This document shows, in pieces, positions 18,111 through 26,435 of a stretch of 64,000 nucleotides of DNA. Every line of letters begins with the position of its first letter. Positions within the stretch are counted from its first letter, which is position 1. Below the pieces are notes generated by a model that was not told where the DNA came from, searched no databases, and saw only the letters and a list, made by a program, of their open reading frames with translations. The DNA lies in the NCBI RefSeq assembly GCF_021596505.1, contig NZ_PJIZ01000009.1:47297-111296 (forward strand), written 5' to 3'. Origin of the DNA: Nostoc sp. CMAA1605. Lineage in GTDB: Bacteria; Cyanobacteriota; Cyanobacteriia; Cyanobacteriales; Nostocaceae. The translations under genes and the position numbers were made by a program.

Positions 18111-18182
18111 CTAACTCATATTTAATGATTTAAGAAAATTTGCCAGCCGCACTGGTAATTGAGCATCAACAAGAAATTTCAT
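18111..18182 (-). pseudogene. Truncated DUF5615 (PIN-like) toxin, 23-residue stub
   Basis: An ATG at 18182-18180 overlaps the antitoxin's TGA (ATGA), the usual coupling of these pairs. It opens MKFLVDAQLPVRLANFLKSL and then NMS before a TAG at 18113-18111. MKFLVDAQLPVRLA matches the N-terminus of DUF5615 toxins, which carry the first catalytic Asp there and are about 115 residues long. No continuation is found in the following 200 bp, which holds repeats instead. The toxin is therefore almost certainly inactive. Confidence 0.7.
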
Positions 18183-18415
18183 GAGGCGATTTTATGAATA
18201 CTTTTGACTTGACTAAGTCGAGCTGCAAATAACAAAACAGCTAGTATATCTTCAGATTCTAAATCATCATAATCTGCTAATATTTGCTCTGTAGTCATAC
18301 CAGAACTGAGCAATTCTAAAATAAACTCAACTGGATAACGCAGTCCTCTAATGCAGGGTTTTCCATGACAGATATAAGGATTCAGAGTAATACGTTGTAA
18401 AAGTGCATTATCCAT
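18179..18415 (-). CDS. DUF433 antitoxin
   Basis: A 78-residue protein of the DUF433 family (VapB-like winged helix). Visible features are the RITLNPYICHGKPCIRGLRYPV beta-wing region, then the helix-turn-helix-like segment SSGMTTEQILADYDDLESEDI and a final helix VLLFAARLS. DUF433 proteins pair with DUF5615 PIN-like toxins. Here the toxin frame overlaps by 4 bp but is broken after 23 residues, leaving an orphan antitoxin that might still act as an autorepressor or anti-addiction module. Confidence 0.9.
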   Translation of the reverse strand: MDNALLQRITLNPYICHGKPCIRGLRYPVEFILELLSSGMTTEQILADYDDLESEDILAVLLFAARLSQVKSIHKIAS

Positions 18416-18523
18416 ACTATTGAGATATCTACAATGTTTTCTCTTATCCTAACATCTAGCTAATTGCCGCAACACTTGCTCTGGGAGACGCGATAAATCG
18501 CGTCTCTAAAAGTCGGTAGAAAA

Positions 18524-19591
18524 TCATAACCAGGCTCGGTCATACTGCACTGGCCAATGTTTTTCATAGCCTAGCTGTTTAGCGGCTACATGAGGCCAGT
18601 AGGGATTGCGGAGGAGTTCCCTTCCTAAAAGCACTATGTCTGCTACACCATTGCGAATGATTTTATCTGCTTGTTCAGGGGAAGTAATTAAGCCGACTGC
18701 ACCCGTGGCGATATCGCTGTCTTGACGAATGCGTTGAGCAAATTGGGTTTGATATCCAGGTTTAACGGGAATATTAATCCCAGGGATAATTGCACCAGAG
18801 GAACAATCTATTAAATCCACACCCAAAGATTTTAATTCTCGACTCAAAATCACACTCTGTTCAATATCCCACCCTTTATCTATCCAGTCTGTAGCGGAAA
18901 TGCGAACAAATAGGGGATGTGTCTGCGGCCATACTTCTCGCACGGCGGTGACGACTTCACGCAGGAGGCGAGTACGATTTTCAAAACTACCGCCGTAATT
19001 ATCTTGGCGTTGGTTGACTAGGGGTGAAAGGAACTGATGTAATAAATAGCCGTGGGCTGCATGAATTTCTATGACTTTGAAGCCTGCTTGTAGGGAACGT
19101 TGCGTGGCTTCGACAAAGGCTTGAATAACTTGTTGAATGCCTGCTAGACTCAGGGCTTCTGGTATGGGACTATCTTTACTAAAGGCGATCGCACTACTAG
19201 AAACAATCGGCCGCCAACCTTCTTGAGATTCATCTAATACCTTACCACCACGACTAGGTTTAGCTGTGCTGGCTTTTCTCCCCGCATGAGCTAATTGAAT
19301 TCCAGCTACAGCCCCAAAGTTATGTATTAATCCGACAATTTTTGCTAAATATTCAATGTGGTCATCTGACCATATTCCCAAATCTTGGGGGGTGATTCGG
19401 CCGCGAGGTTCTACAGCCGCCGCCTCTGTAATAATTAAACCCGCACCACCTACTGCACGAGAGGCTAAATGAACCAAGTGCCAGTCGTTAGCAAATCCAT
19501 TAGTGCTGGAATATTGGCACATGGGCGACATGGCAATACGGTTACGAAAGGTGACTTCACGAAGCTTGAACGGTTCAAATAGGTGTGCCAT
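18524..19591 (-). CDS. NADH:flavin oxidoreductase, Old Yellow Enzyme family (NamA/YqjM-like)
   Basis: A 355-residue FMN-dependent ene-reductase. Landmarks of the YqjM/NamA subgroup are RNRIAMSPMCQYSS near residue 18 (flavin-modulating Cys), GIQLAHAGRKAS near 120, EIHAAHGYLLHQFLSP near 175 (substrate-binding His pair) and GRELLRNPYWP near the end. The reaction is NAD(P)H reduction of activated C=C bonds; the physiological substrate is unknown. It is a single gene with a terminal GYEKHWPVQYDRAWL tail. There is no evident operon partner; the DUF433 gene downstream starts about 100 bp away. Confidence 0.92.
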   Translation of the reverse strand: MAHLFEPFKLREVTFRNRIAMSPMCQYSSTNGFANDWHLVHLASRAVGGAGLIITEAAAVEPRGRITPQDLGIWSDDHIEYLAKIVGLIHNFGAVAGIQLAHAGRKASTAKPSRGGKVLDESQEGWRPIVSSSAIAFSKDSPIPEALSLAGIQQVIQAFVEATQRSLQAGFKVIEIHAAHGYLLHQFLSPLVNQRQDNYGGSFENRTRLLREVVTAVREVWPQTHPLFVRISATDWIDKGWDIEQSVILSRELKSLGVDLIDCSSGAIIPGINIPVKPGYQTQFAQRIRQDSDIATGAVGLITSPEQADKIIRNGVADIVLLGRELLRNPYWPHVAAKQLGYEKHWPVQYDRAWL

Positions 19592-19684
19592 TAATACTAA
19601 TTCCTTATCTGGTTTAGTAAAAAATTAGGAATAAAATTGGCGTTAAGAAACACTAAAGATGAAGAGGGGTAAGGGATCAACAAC

Positions 19685-19897
19685 TCAAAACTCTACGCCT
19701 GAATTTCTTTTACCGTTTATTAATTTTTTAGAGGTCTGTGGTGTGATTTGACTATCGGGGGTATGTAATTCCCAGATATCTTGCTTTCCTAGTTCTTGAT
19801 TGATGTGTAAATGTAAATTATCTGATAATTGCGGATTATGCCACAGGGAATATATTTCTGCGGATAACATTTCTCTTTCAATTTGTCCAAAGAACAT
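19685..19897 (-). CDS. Small hypothetical protein, about 70 residues
   Basis: No family recognised. The open frame begins at 19912, but the ATG at 19897 (MFFGQIEREMLSAEIYSLWH) has a good GGAGA seven bases before it, so I favour that start. The product is a soluble, mixed-charge protein ending in a basic GKRNSGVEF tail. It lies between the OYE gene and a long gene-free region, all on the minus strand. It could be a real small gene; codon use looks normal, but there is no independent support. Confidence 0.45.
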   Translation of the reverse strand: MFFGQIEREMLSAEIYSLWHNPQLSDNLHLHINQELGKQDIWELHTPDSQITPQTSKKLINGKRNSGVEF

Positions 19898-20243
19898 AGG
19901 TATAATCTCCATGAAGAAATAATGATGAACTTTTTCTACAAATTGTGATCATAATTACAAAAAATTTTAATATTTAGTTAATTTACTGTGCAGCAAGAAT
20001 ATTACCAAAATAGCATTAATTTTGCTAAACAGAATACAAAAAAAGAAAGTTATTATTTGTATAACTAGTTTACTATTGTCTTTATAGCATTAATATAGCA
20101 ATCCTCTTGACTTGCCATAAATTATTTAATTATATAAACAGCAAAAGACAGGAAATTACTAACTCAACTATCTGTATTATGAAAGCACATATTTTATTAT
20201 ATGTAGTGGCGTGGCAAGCCGAAAGTAGTGCAAAGATATAGTT

Positions 20244-20298
20244 CTTGTGGGATGGGCATCTTGCCCGTCCAGTGCAGGCAAGATGCCCATCCCACAAG
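20244..20298. repeat. Perfect 22-bp inverted repeat
   Basis: Arms at 20244-20265 and 20277-20298 are exact reverse complements around an 11-nt loop. The arm core is GGGATGGGCATCTTGCC. It is a well-known type of interspersed palindrome in Nostocales genomes. No T-run follows on either side. Confidence 0.8.
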
Positions 20299-20597
20299 AG
20301 AATTTTAATACAACATTTAAGGCTAGACAGTCCACTACGTATATTTCAGAAATCACATATGATTTCTATAGTTTATTTAGTGTTTACTGGCTCAATATGT
20401 TTTGAATCGTGAGTAATTAATTTATATGATTAATTCTATAATAACTACAGTTTAAGAGGCAGACATAAATTAATAATACACTAAATCGACAAAATTAGTG
20501 TATTATTGGAATATCTAACAACAAAACCTCAACTAGTCTCAGTGAGTAAATTTACTAAAAATCTCCTGTTGATGACTAAAAACCACCATCAAAAATA

Positions 20598-20623
20598 AAG
20601 GACAAGAATGATATCTTGTCCTT
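20598..20623 (-). terminator. Terminator-like hairpin, minus strand
   Basis: AAGGACAAGA (20598-20607) pairs perfectly with TCTTGTCCTT (20614-20623) around six bases. Read on the minus strand it is followed by TATTTTTGATGG. No recognised minus-strand gene ends here, so it may end an unannotated RNA transcribed from about 20.8 kb. Confidence 0.5.
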
Positions 20624-21069
20624 GATGATTAAAATAGCAAATGGTGTGTCGAATACGTCAGATGCGCCTGATGATATAAAAATTGCACGGTCGTGTTTCA
20701 TAAGATGACCAGCGACCAATACCGATGAATTAGATCGGTGGCTTGCTTTCCAGAAGGAAAAGCTATTACATTAAACAAATATACATCATCATAGTCATAA
20801 TTGCGAATATTTACTTGAAATTAATGACTTACCCGGTTGCTTGTAGCTCCAGTACCGTGAATAATTTAGCAAACAAATGTAAGAAGGGGTAAGGTTTTGG
20901 GATTACTAGAGTTAGTTGATCGTTTTTGAGAGAACAGGCTCGAAGAGAATAACTTTAGTTGAATCGTTGACGAATACTTAATGTCTAAATTGTAGTTAGA
21001 CTATACATCAGGTATTATGCAAGCTGTTTACCCTAGAAATGAAGTGACGAAAACAGAGGGGATAAAAAT

Positions 21070-21339
21070 ATGAGGGTTTGGTTAGCTTGCTTTTTGGTGT
21101 TGTTCGCCCTAGCAGAATTGTTTGACTGGTTAAAGGGATTTTCTTTCCCCTTACCTATCTATATATTGGGTGGGGCTTTTCTTGCGGTTGCTTCCAACTA
21201 CGACAAGATGATTGGTACATATTTTAGTGATGGTGGTGAACAGTCTCAGATAAACTCATTTACACCTTCTAGTGAACTTCCTCCTACGGTAGTCAATCAG
21301 GTGAAAGATTCTCAACAAGAGGAGAGTGGTGAGTGCTGA
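21070..21339 (+). CDS. Small hypothetical membrane protein
   Basis: An 89-residue protein. Two hydrophobic segments (VWLACFLVLFALAELFDW and PLPIYILGGAFLAVASNY) are joined by a short loop and followed by a polar tail rich in Ser, Gln and Glu. A GAGGGG ribosome-binding site lies nine bases before the ATG. It resembles short membrane proteins often seen in cyanobacteria, with no known role. It precedes the CHASE2 kinase by about 170 bp of tandem heptamers, so co-transcription is possible. Confidence 0.7.
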   Translation: MRVWLACFLVLFALAELFDWLKGFSFPLPIYILGGAFLAVASNYDKMIGTYFSDGGEQSQINSFTPSSELPPTVVNQVKDSQQEESGEC

Positions 21340-21456
21340 GTGGTGAGTAATGAGTAATGAGTAATGAGTAGTCAGTGGTGGGTTGAGAAATAAACTCTAC
21401 CTTGTCTACTTTGTCCCCAGTCCCCAGTCCCCAATCCCCAATCCCCAATCCCTCAC
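21336..21456. repeat. Short tandem heptamer repeats
   Basis: TGAGTAA-type repeats occupy about 21336-21368, and CCCCAGT/CCCCAAT repeats about 21414-21453. A further CCCAATGC-type run spans 21507-21540, across the annotated start of the next gene. Such STRR arrays are a hallmark of heterocystous cyanobacteria. Confidence 0.75.
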
Positions 21457-21511
21457 GTCCCATAACTTGCTAAATTAAATACAGCTAGCATAGGCAAGAA
21501 ATTCATACCCA

Positions 21512-23806
21512 ATGCCCAATGCCCTATGCCCCATTCCCAATTCAGGCTACTTTTTCAACGCTGTGATTAGTCGCATTTTTAACAGACTCCAAAGTGTCTT
21601 GATTAAGGATAGAAGTTACCGAGACAGCAGTTTTCGTCAGCACTGGTGGCGGATAATTTTAGTGACAAGTTTGGGGGTAACGGCTGTAGTTTGGGGTAGT
21701 CGGGAGTTGAAATGGTTGCAATCTTGGGAGTTAAAAGCCTATGATCAGATGTTGCGATCGCGTCCTGTAGAATCACCAGATCCGCGCATTTTAGTAGTAA
21801 CCATTACCGAGGAAGACTTAGCTCAAACAAAATGGCCGCTTCCTGATACCACTATTAACCAACTCTTAGCTAAATTAGAAACCTATCAACCCCGTGTCAT
21901 TGGTCTAAATATTTACCGACCACAACAGCAAAATTTAGCTCAAGGGTTAGAAAATCCCTCTAATATTATTAGCACTTGTGTATTAAGCAGTATGGGAAGG
22001 TCGGAAATTCCACCCCCTCCCAACTTTCCACCAGAAAATATTGGTTACAGTGATTTAGTTCCCGACAGTGAAGCAGATCAAATTATTCGTCGGGCGTTGG
22101 TATTTGCTGAACCAACAGACCAAAAATGTGCCACACCCTATTCCTTTGCTGCTTTAGTCGCAATTAACTATCTCGAACAAGCGGATATTCATGTCGATTT
22201 TGCCAAACACAACTTTCACCTCGGCAAAACCATCTTCCCTATTCTCTCCGCCAATGCTGGTAGTTACCAAGATATTAATGCTCGTGGATATCAAATTTTA
22301 CTAAATTATCGCCACCCCGACCACTTAGCGCAGACTGTCACCTTAACACAAGTCCTCAAAAATCAAGTTAATCCCAATTGGGTCAAAGATAAACTAGTAA
22401 TTATTGGGACAACAGCTAGCAGTGTTCACCCTGGATTATATACACCCTACAGTGCTGCTTCACAGCAACCCACTAGAACACCTGCTGTTTTTATTCATGC
22501 ACAAATAGCTAGTCAACTCCTCAGTACAGTTTTAGATAAAAGACCATTAATTTGGTATTGGCCTGACTGGGTGGAATTAATTTGGATTGCTACTTGGTCA
22601 GGTGTCGGGAGTGTTTTAGGCTGGCGGCTGCGACATCCTTTATTGTTAGTAGTTGTAGGTGGTGCGACCTTAGCGGGTTTAGTAGGGATATGTGCAGGAT
22701 TGTTTCTCCAAGCTGGATGGCTGCCTTTAATTCCTCCGGCTTTAGCTTTAATTATGAGTAGTGTGAGTGTCATGGCTTACACAACCTACAAAACACAGCA
22801 GCAAACTAAGGTAATGATGCTGCAAGTAGAAAAACAACAAGAAGCTATTGAACAATTAAATATTCTATTACAAGAAACCCAAGCAACCACAGCAACCACA
22901 GCCCTTTATGACCTCCATTCTCATAGTAATTCAGCTATTAGTAATGCCGAAAAAAATACTGGTGATTTTTTATTAGGTGGTCGCTATCAAATTACTTCTG
23001 TAATTGCGGCGGGTGGATTTGGGCGCACTTATTTAGCACAAGATACTCAAAGACCAGGAAACCCTAGTTGCGTTGTGAAAAAATTAATGCCCGCCCGTCG
23101 AGACACTAAATTTTTGCAAGTTGCACGTCGCTTATTTAATACGGAAGCAGAAATTTTAGAAGTGTTGGGTAAACATCAACAAATTCCCACATTGTTTGCT
23201 TACTTTGAAACAGATGAGGAATTCTATTTAATTGAAGAATATATTCCTGGACATACTTTACATGAAGAATTACCACCCACAGAGAATCTCAAAAGTGAAG
23301 CATTTGTAATTGCAATGCTCAAAGAAGTTTTAGAAGTTTTGGCTTTTGTACATGAGCATCGGGTAATTCATCGAGATATCAAACCAGCCAATATTATTAG
23401 ATCCGCCAATGATAATAAATTAGTGTTAATTGATTTTGGTGCAGTGAAATTAATGCAGCCACCAAGCAGTGAAGAAACAGAATTAGCAACAGTCGCCATC
23501 GGGACGAAGGGATATGCACCACCAGAACAATTGGCCGGACATCCCCGTTTAGCTAGTGATATCTATGCTGTGGGGATGATGGGGATTCAAGCTTTAACAG
23601 GGATATCTCCCCAAGAACTCCAACTAGACCCCGATACAGGTAATGTGATGTGGAGAGAGTCTGCACAAGTAAGCGCAGAGTTAGCAGCAATTTTAGATAA
23701 AATGGTGTGTTATCATTTTGGCGATCGCTATCAATCAGCCCATGCTGTTCTCCAAGATTTAAATCACATTGCTAATTTAATCTCTACCTCAGCCTATTCT
23801 CACTAA
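21512..23806 (+). CDS. CHASE2-sensor serine/threonine protein kinase
   Basis: A 764-residue membrane receptor kinase. An N-terminal TM segment (IILVTSLGVTAVVWG, about residues 45-60) is followed by a periplasmic CHASE2 domain to about residue 340 (DPRILVVTITEEDLAQTKWPLPD). Three TM helices (about 350-425) and a short coiled coil come next. The kinase spans about 490-755, with VIAAGGFGRTY, CVVKKLM, VIHRDIKPANI near residue 620 and IDFGAVKL. All catalytic residues are present. The first codons (MPNALCPIPNS) are translated heptamer repeat, so the true start may be the GTG at 21563 (ISRIFNRLQS). The ligand and targets are unknown. Confidence 0.88.
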   Translation: MPNALCPIPNSGYFFNAVISRIFNRLQSVLIKDRSYRDSSFRQHWWRIILVTSLGVTAVVWGSRELKWLQSWELKAYDQMLRSRPVESPDPRILVVTITEEDLAQTKWPLPDTTINQLLAKLETYQPRVIGLNIYRPQQQNLAQGLENPSNIISTCVLSSMGRSEIPPPPNFPPENIGYSDLVPDSEADQIIRRALVFAEPTDQKCATPYSFAALVAINYLEQADIHVDFAKHNFHLGKTIFPILSANAGSYQDINARGYQILLNYRHPDHLAQTVTLTQVLKNQVNPNWVKDKLVIIGTTASSVHPGLYTPYSAASQQPTRTPAVFIHAQIASQLLSTVLDKRPLIWYWPDWVELIWIATWSGVGSVLGWRLRHPLLLVVVGGATLAGLVGICAGLFLQAGWLPLIPPALALIMSSVSVMAYTTYKTQQQTKVMMLQVEKQQEAIEQLNILLQETQATTATTALYDLHSHSNSAISNAEKNTGDFLLGGRYQITSVIAAGGFGRTYLAQDTQRPGNPSCVVKKLMPARRDTKFLQVARRLFNTEAEILEVLGKHQQIPTLFAYFETDEEFYLIEEYIPGHTLHEELPPTENLKSEAFVIAMLKEVLEVLAFVHEHRVIHRDIKPANIIRSANDNKLVLIDFGAVKLMQPPSSEETELATVAIGTKGYAPPEQLAGHPRLASDIYAVGMMGIQALTGISPQELQLDPDTGNVMWRESAQVSAELAAILDKMVCYHFGDRYQSAHAVLQDLNHIANLISTSAYSH

Positions 23807-24272
23807 AAATGAGCCTAATTATTTTTCGGACATAGCAAATTATCCGAGAAAAATCTCTGCGTATAGCTTGGCGGGAAAAAATTGTACATTTAATGCTGCT
23901 TCACACAACAAGAGTATCGACTTAAGGCAGATACTAAATACCAATTTATCAATAGTTCAAAAATTACAGAAATACCTGATGGTTTCAGCCATATTTTCTT
24001 CATAGAATCTGGCTCAATTACAGCAGATAATCTTCAAACACCACAAAAACTGCTAATAAAGCTAGTCTATAAAGCAATACGGTTTAGTTAAACCTAAAAT
24101 TTGGGGTTTGTGAAGTAAGGAAAAGTTCGTAGTAAGGACTTCAGTCCTTAGATGAGGACTAAAGTCCTCACTACAAACTGTTTTCTTAACTGAACTGTAT
24201 TGGTCTATAAAGAACGGTAAAAAATCTCTGGGAAATATTCTAAAATATGTCAGTTACAACTCAAATTTTGGC
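23807..24272. other. Intergenic region with a palindromic repeat
   Basis: No gene seen. The only clear structure is the 24125-24180 palindromic repeat. The region must contain the promoter of the following VOC gene, but no strong consensus boxes stand out. Confidence 0.4.
24125..24180. repeat. Interspersed palindromic repeat (GTAGTAAGGACT family), complete copy
   Basis: Two nested hairpins, AAGGACT/AGTCCTT and GAGGACT/AGTCCTC, sit inside an outer GTAGT/ACTAC pairing. The same unit occurs as an interrupted copy at 12974-13070 and a half copy at 52971-53000. Confidence 0.7.
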
Positions 24273-25301
24273 ATGATTCAGGGGCAAACAACTGCGATTG
24301 AAGGAATCTATGAAGTCTGTATTGGCGTTCCCGATGCGATTTTTGCTATTCAATACTGGGAACAGTTTGGCTATCGCATTGGGCAAATGGGTGAACTATC
24401 CCCTGGTGCAGCGTATCAATTATATGGGGTAAATTCGGCTTTACGCTCAATTCGCCTGTACCATCAGAATGCAGATCATGGTTTGATTCGCTTGATGGTG
24501 TGGCAAAACCCCACAAATCCAGGTTTGGGGTTAGCCTCAATGAAAATTAAAGGGAATCGTTGGGCTACTAGTTTAACGGCTGATGTATTAACTATTTTAA
24601 ATCATGCTGAGGAAGCTAAAGCCGCAGGTCGGGCTATCCGCTACACTCCTCCATACTGGGAAGTAATTTACCAGAAAGAGAGAAAAAGCCGTCCTTTTAT
24701 TGATCCTGCGGTTGGGGTGCGAGAAATGTTGTTATTGCAACCATTGACAAGACAGGTATTGTTTCAAAGGTTTGGTTACAACGTACCCAATTACGGCACA
24801 ATTCACCCCGCTTGTGCTTTTCAGACTAGCCAGTTTACCCACATGGGGATGATTATTCAAGATGACAGCAAGGAAAGCCTAAAATTTTACGAAGATGTTT
24901 TGGGGTTACTGCGGGTGCGTGATGATGTGGAAACTAGCTATGAATCTTCTTTAGCTGGGAGGGATCTTTTTGATTTACAGCCAGGGGAAAAGTTTATTGT
25001 CACCGCCTTTGATGATCCTCGTTCCTCTAAATCTGACTTAATGGCGGCGCGGAGTGGCAGGTTATATGTGATTCGATTTCCCAATGCCATGAATTTACAA
25101 TCACGCTTTGAAGCCGCACAGCCTGGTAGTTTGGGGATGTCACTCTATACCTATCGGGTGCGTGGAATTGAAACCTATTGCGATCGCATCAAAGCTAGTC
25201 CTGTGCCAAAATTTACTAGTATTGTGGAAAATGAGTTTAGGGAGAAAAGTTTTTCCTTTGTCGCGCCCGATGGTTATTTCTGGAATTTAGTGGAAGGCTA
25301 A
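24273..25301 (+). CDS. VOC (glyoxalase/bleomycin-resistance) superfamily protein
   Basis: A 342-residue protein with two VOC-like halves. The first, near residues 5-135, starts GIYEVCIGVPDAIFAIQYWEQFGY. The second, near 190-335, starts HMGMIIQDDSKESLKFYEDVLGLLRV, the classic first strand and helix of VOC domains with a metal-ligand His. The final strand ends FVAPDGYFWNLVEG. The superfamily includes dioxygenases, lyases and resistance proteins; no specific activity can be assigned. SanA-like follows 19 bp downstream in the same direction, so the two may be one operon. Confidence 0.8.
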   Translation: MIQGQTTAIEGIYEVCIGVPDAIFAIQYWEQFGYRIGQMGELSPGAAYQLYGVNSALRSIRLYHQNADHGLIRLMVWQNPTNPGLGLASMKIKGNRWATSLTADVLTILNHAEEAKAAGRAIRYTPPYWEVIYQKERKSRPFIDPAVGVREMLLLQPLTRQVLFQRFGYNVPNYGTIHPACAFQTSQFTHMGMIIQDDSKESLKFYEDVLGLLRVRDDVETSYESSLAGRDLFDLQPGEKFIVTAFDDPRSSKSDLMAARSGRLYVIRFPNAMNLQSRFEAAQPGSLGMSLYTYRVRGIETYCDRIKASPVPKFTSIVENEFREKSFSFVAPDGYFWNLVEG

Positions 25302-25320
25302 AATAGTCAGCAATTAAGCA

Positions 25321-25911
25321 ATGACGAAAAGAAAGTTAATTTTTATTTTACTATCTTTACTGTCTGCGTTATTGGTGGCGATCGCATCTACAGCCATGAG
25401 CATTTATTTGTATGGCAATCATACTCCAAATCTGAAGGCAGATACAGCAATTGTTTTGGGTGCGGCGGTTTGGCAAACAGCACCTTCACCAGTGTTTCGA
25501 GAACGTATTCATCACGCCACTAATCTATATAACAAAGGTGATGTTAGTAAGATTATTTTCACGGGAGGAGTGGGAGATAAAAATGAACTTCCTGAAGCGG
25601 TAGTTGGTAGAAACTACGCTGTTAAACAAGGTGTAAAAGTAAAAGATATTTTCACAGAAACACTCTCACGCACAACTTACCAAAATCTCAAAAATGCAGG
25701 GGAAATAGTCTCCCATCATCAATTTACTAAGTGTCTCATTGTGAGTGACCCTTTACATCTCAAGCGAGCTGTCTTAATGGCTAGAGATTTAGGTATAGAT
25801 GCCTATCCATCACCTACACCTACTACCCGTTATCGTAGTTTACAAAGTCAAATACCTTTTTTAATCCGTGAAACCTATTTTTATTTTGTCTACCTGATAT
25901 TTAAAATTTAG
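25321..25911 (+). CDS. SanA/YdcF-like DUF218 membrane protein
   Basis: A 196-residue protein with one N-terminal TM helix (IFILLSLLSALLVAIASTAMS) and a DUF218 domain: DTAIVLGAAVWQTAPSPVFRERIHHA, KIIFTGGVGDKNELPEA and TYQNLKNAGEIV. SanA of E. coli supports envelope barrier function against vancomycin at high temperature. The biochemical role of DUF218 is uncertain. The last 11 bp overlap the end of the convergent gene at 25901. It is probably co-transcribed with the VOC gene. Confidence 0.85.
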   Translation: MTKRKLIFILLSLLSALLVAIASTAMSIYLYGNHTPNLKADTAIVLGAAVWQTAPSPVFRERIHHATNLYNKGDVSKIIFTGGVGDKNELPEAVVGRNYAVKQGVKVKDIFTETLSRTTYQNLKNAGEIVSHHQFTKCLIVSDPLHLKRAVLMARDLGIDAYPSPTPTTRYRSLQSQIPFLIRETYFYFVYLIFKI

Positions 25912-26281
25912 TCACAGTCAGTTTTAAGCCAGAATCTAAACGAGGAACCTTAAGATAGTCAACAGGTTCAGTTCGTTGTGGAATTTGATTGTTGCGTAAT
26001 TCTTGGCATTTTTTCACAATCGCATCAGGATTTTCGAGAAATTCCAAGGGGTTTAAGGATTGACATTGTGGGTCTTGTGCGACTGAAATGGAAGTGGCAG
26101 TATTTTGCAGATTATTGCCATGATTCCACTGACTATTGATGCTGACTGGTTCTGTTAACAAAGTCGCGGCTTCATGACGTTCGCTCACAACTTCTTGGGG
26201 ATTTTCTTCATTAGCATAGGCACTGGGGCTAACTGCGATCGCACTTACAAGACAGACTAAGCTGATATAAAAGTATTTCAT
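25901..26281 (-). CDS. Secreted hypothetical protein
   Basis: A 126-residue protein. A clear signal peptide (MKYFYISLVCLVSAIAVSPS, cleavage likely after AYA) leads to a short mature domain. NPLEFLENPDAIVKKCQELRN stands out and has two cysteines in all (also QCQSLNP), which could form a disulfide. No family recognised. It is convergent with the SanA-like gene, with an 11-bp tail overlap. Confidence 0.7.
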   Translation of the reverse strand: MKYFYISLVCLVSAIAVSPSAYANEENPQEVVSERHEAATLLTEPVSINSQWNHGNNLQNTATSISVAQDPQCQSLNPLEFLENPDAIVKKCQELRNNQIPQRTEPVDYLKVPRLDSGLKLTVTKF

Positions 26282-26435
26282 AAATAACCTCAGCTACCAA
26301 AAATTACAAAACCCAAATTCCCAACTTTGATTCAGTATAGTTATAACAGAAATATTTGTGATAGTCTCCATTATTAACTTAACGCAACTACATATAATTT
26401 TCCTGAGAATTCCCAAGCAAATATGTCAGCCTTTT

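Larger units (their letters stand above)
19898..21069. other. Long gene-free region
   Basis: About 1.2 kb, very A+T-rich, without a supported gene. It contains a perfect 22-bp hairpin at 20244-20298, a minus-oriented terminator-like hairpin at 20598-20623 and smaller hairpins (ACCGAT/ATCGGT near 20722-20740, GCTTTCC/GGAAAAGC near 20744-20763). The two small hairpins and the terminator lie in one line on the minus strand and could belong to a small RNA. Confidence 0.5.

Noticed and set aside
20701..20820. Forty-codon minus-strand frame with protein-like residues (DDVYLFNVIAFPSGKQATDL)
   Set aside because: It has a stop just upstream and no start codon. It could be a remnant of a gene but cannot be supported.
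21017..21073. 18-codon upstream frame overlapping the 21070 start by ATGA
   Set aside because: The overlap arises because the downstream ATG sits in ATATGAGG; the upstream ATG has no clear ribosome-binding site. A chance event is likely.
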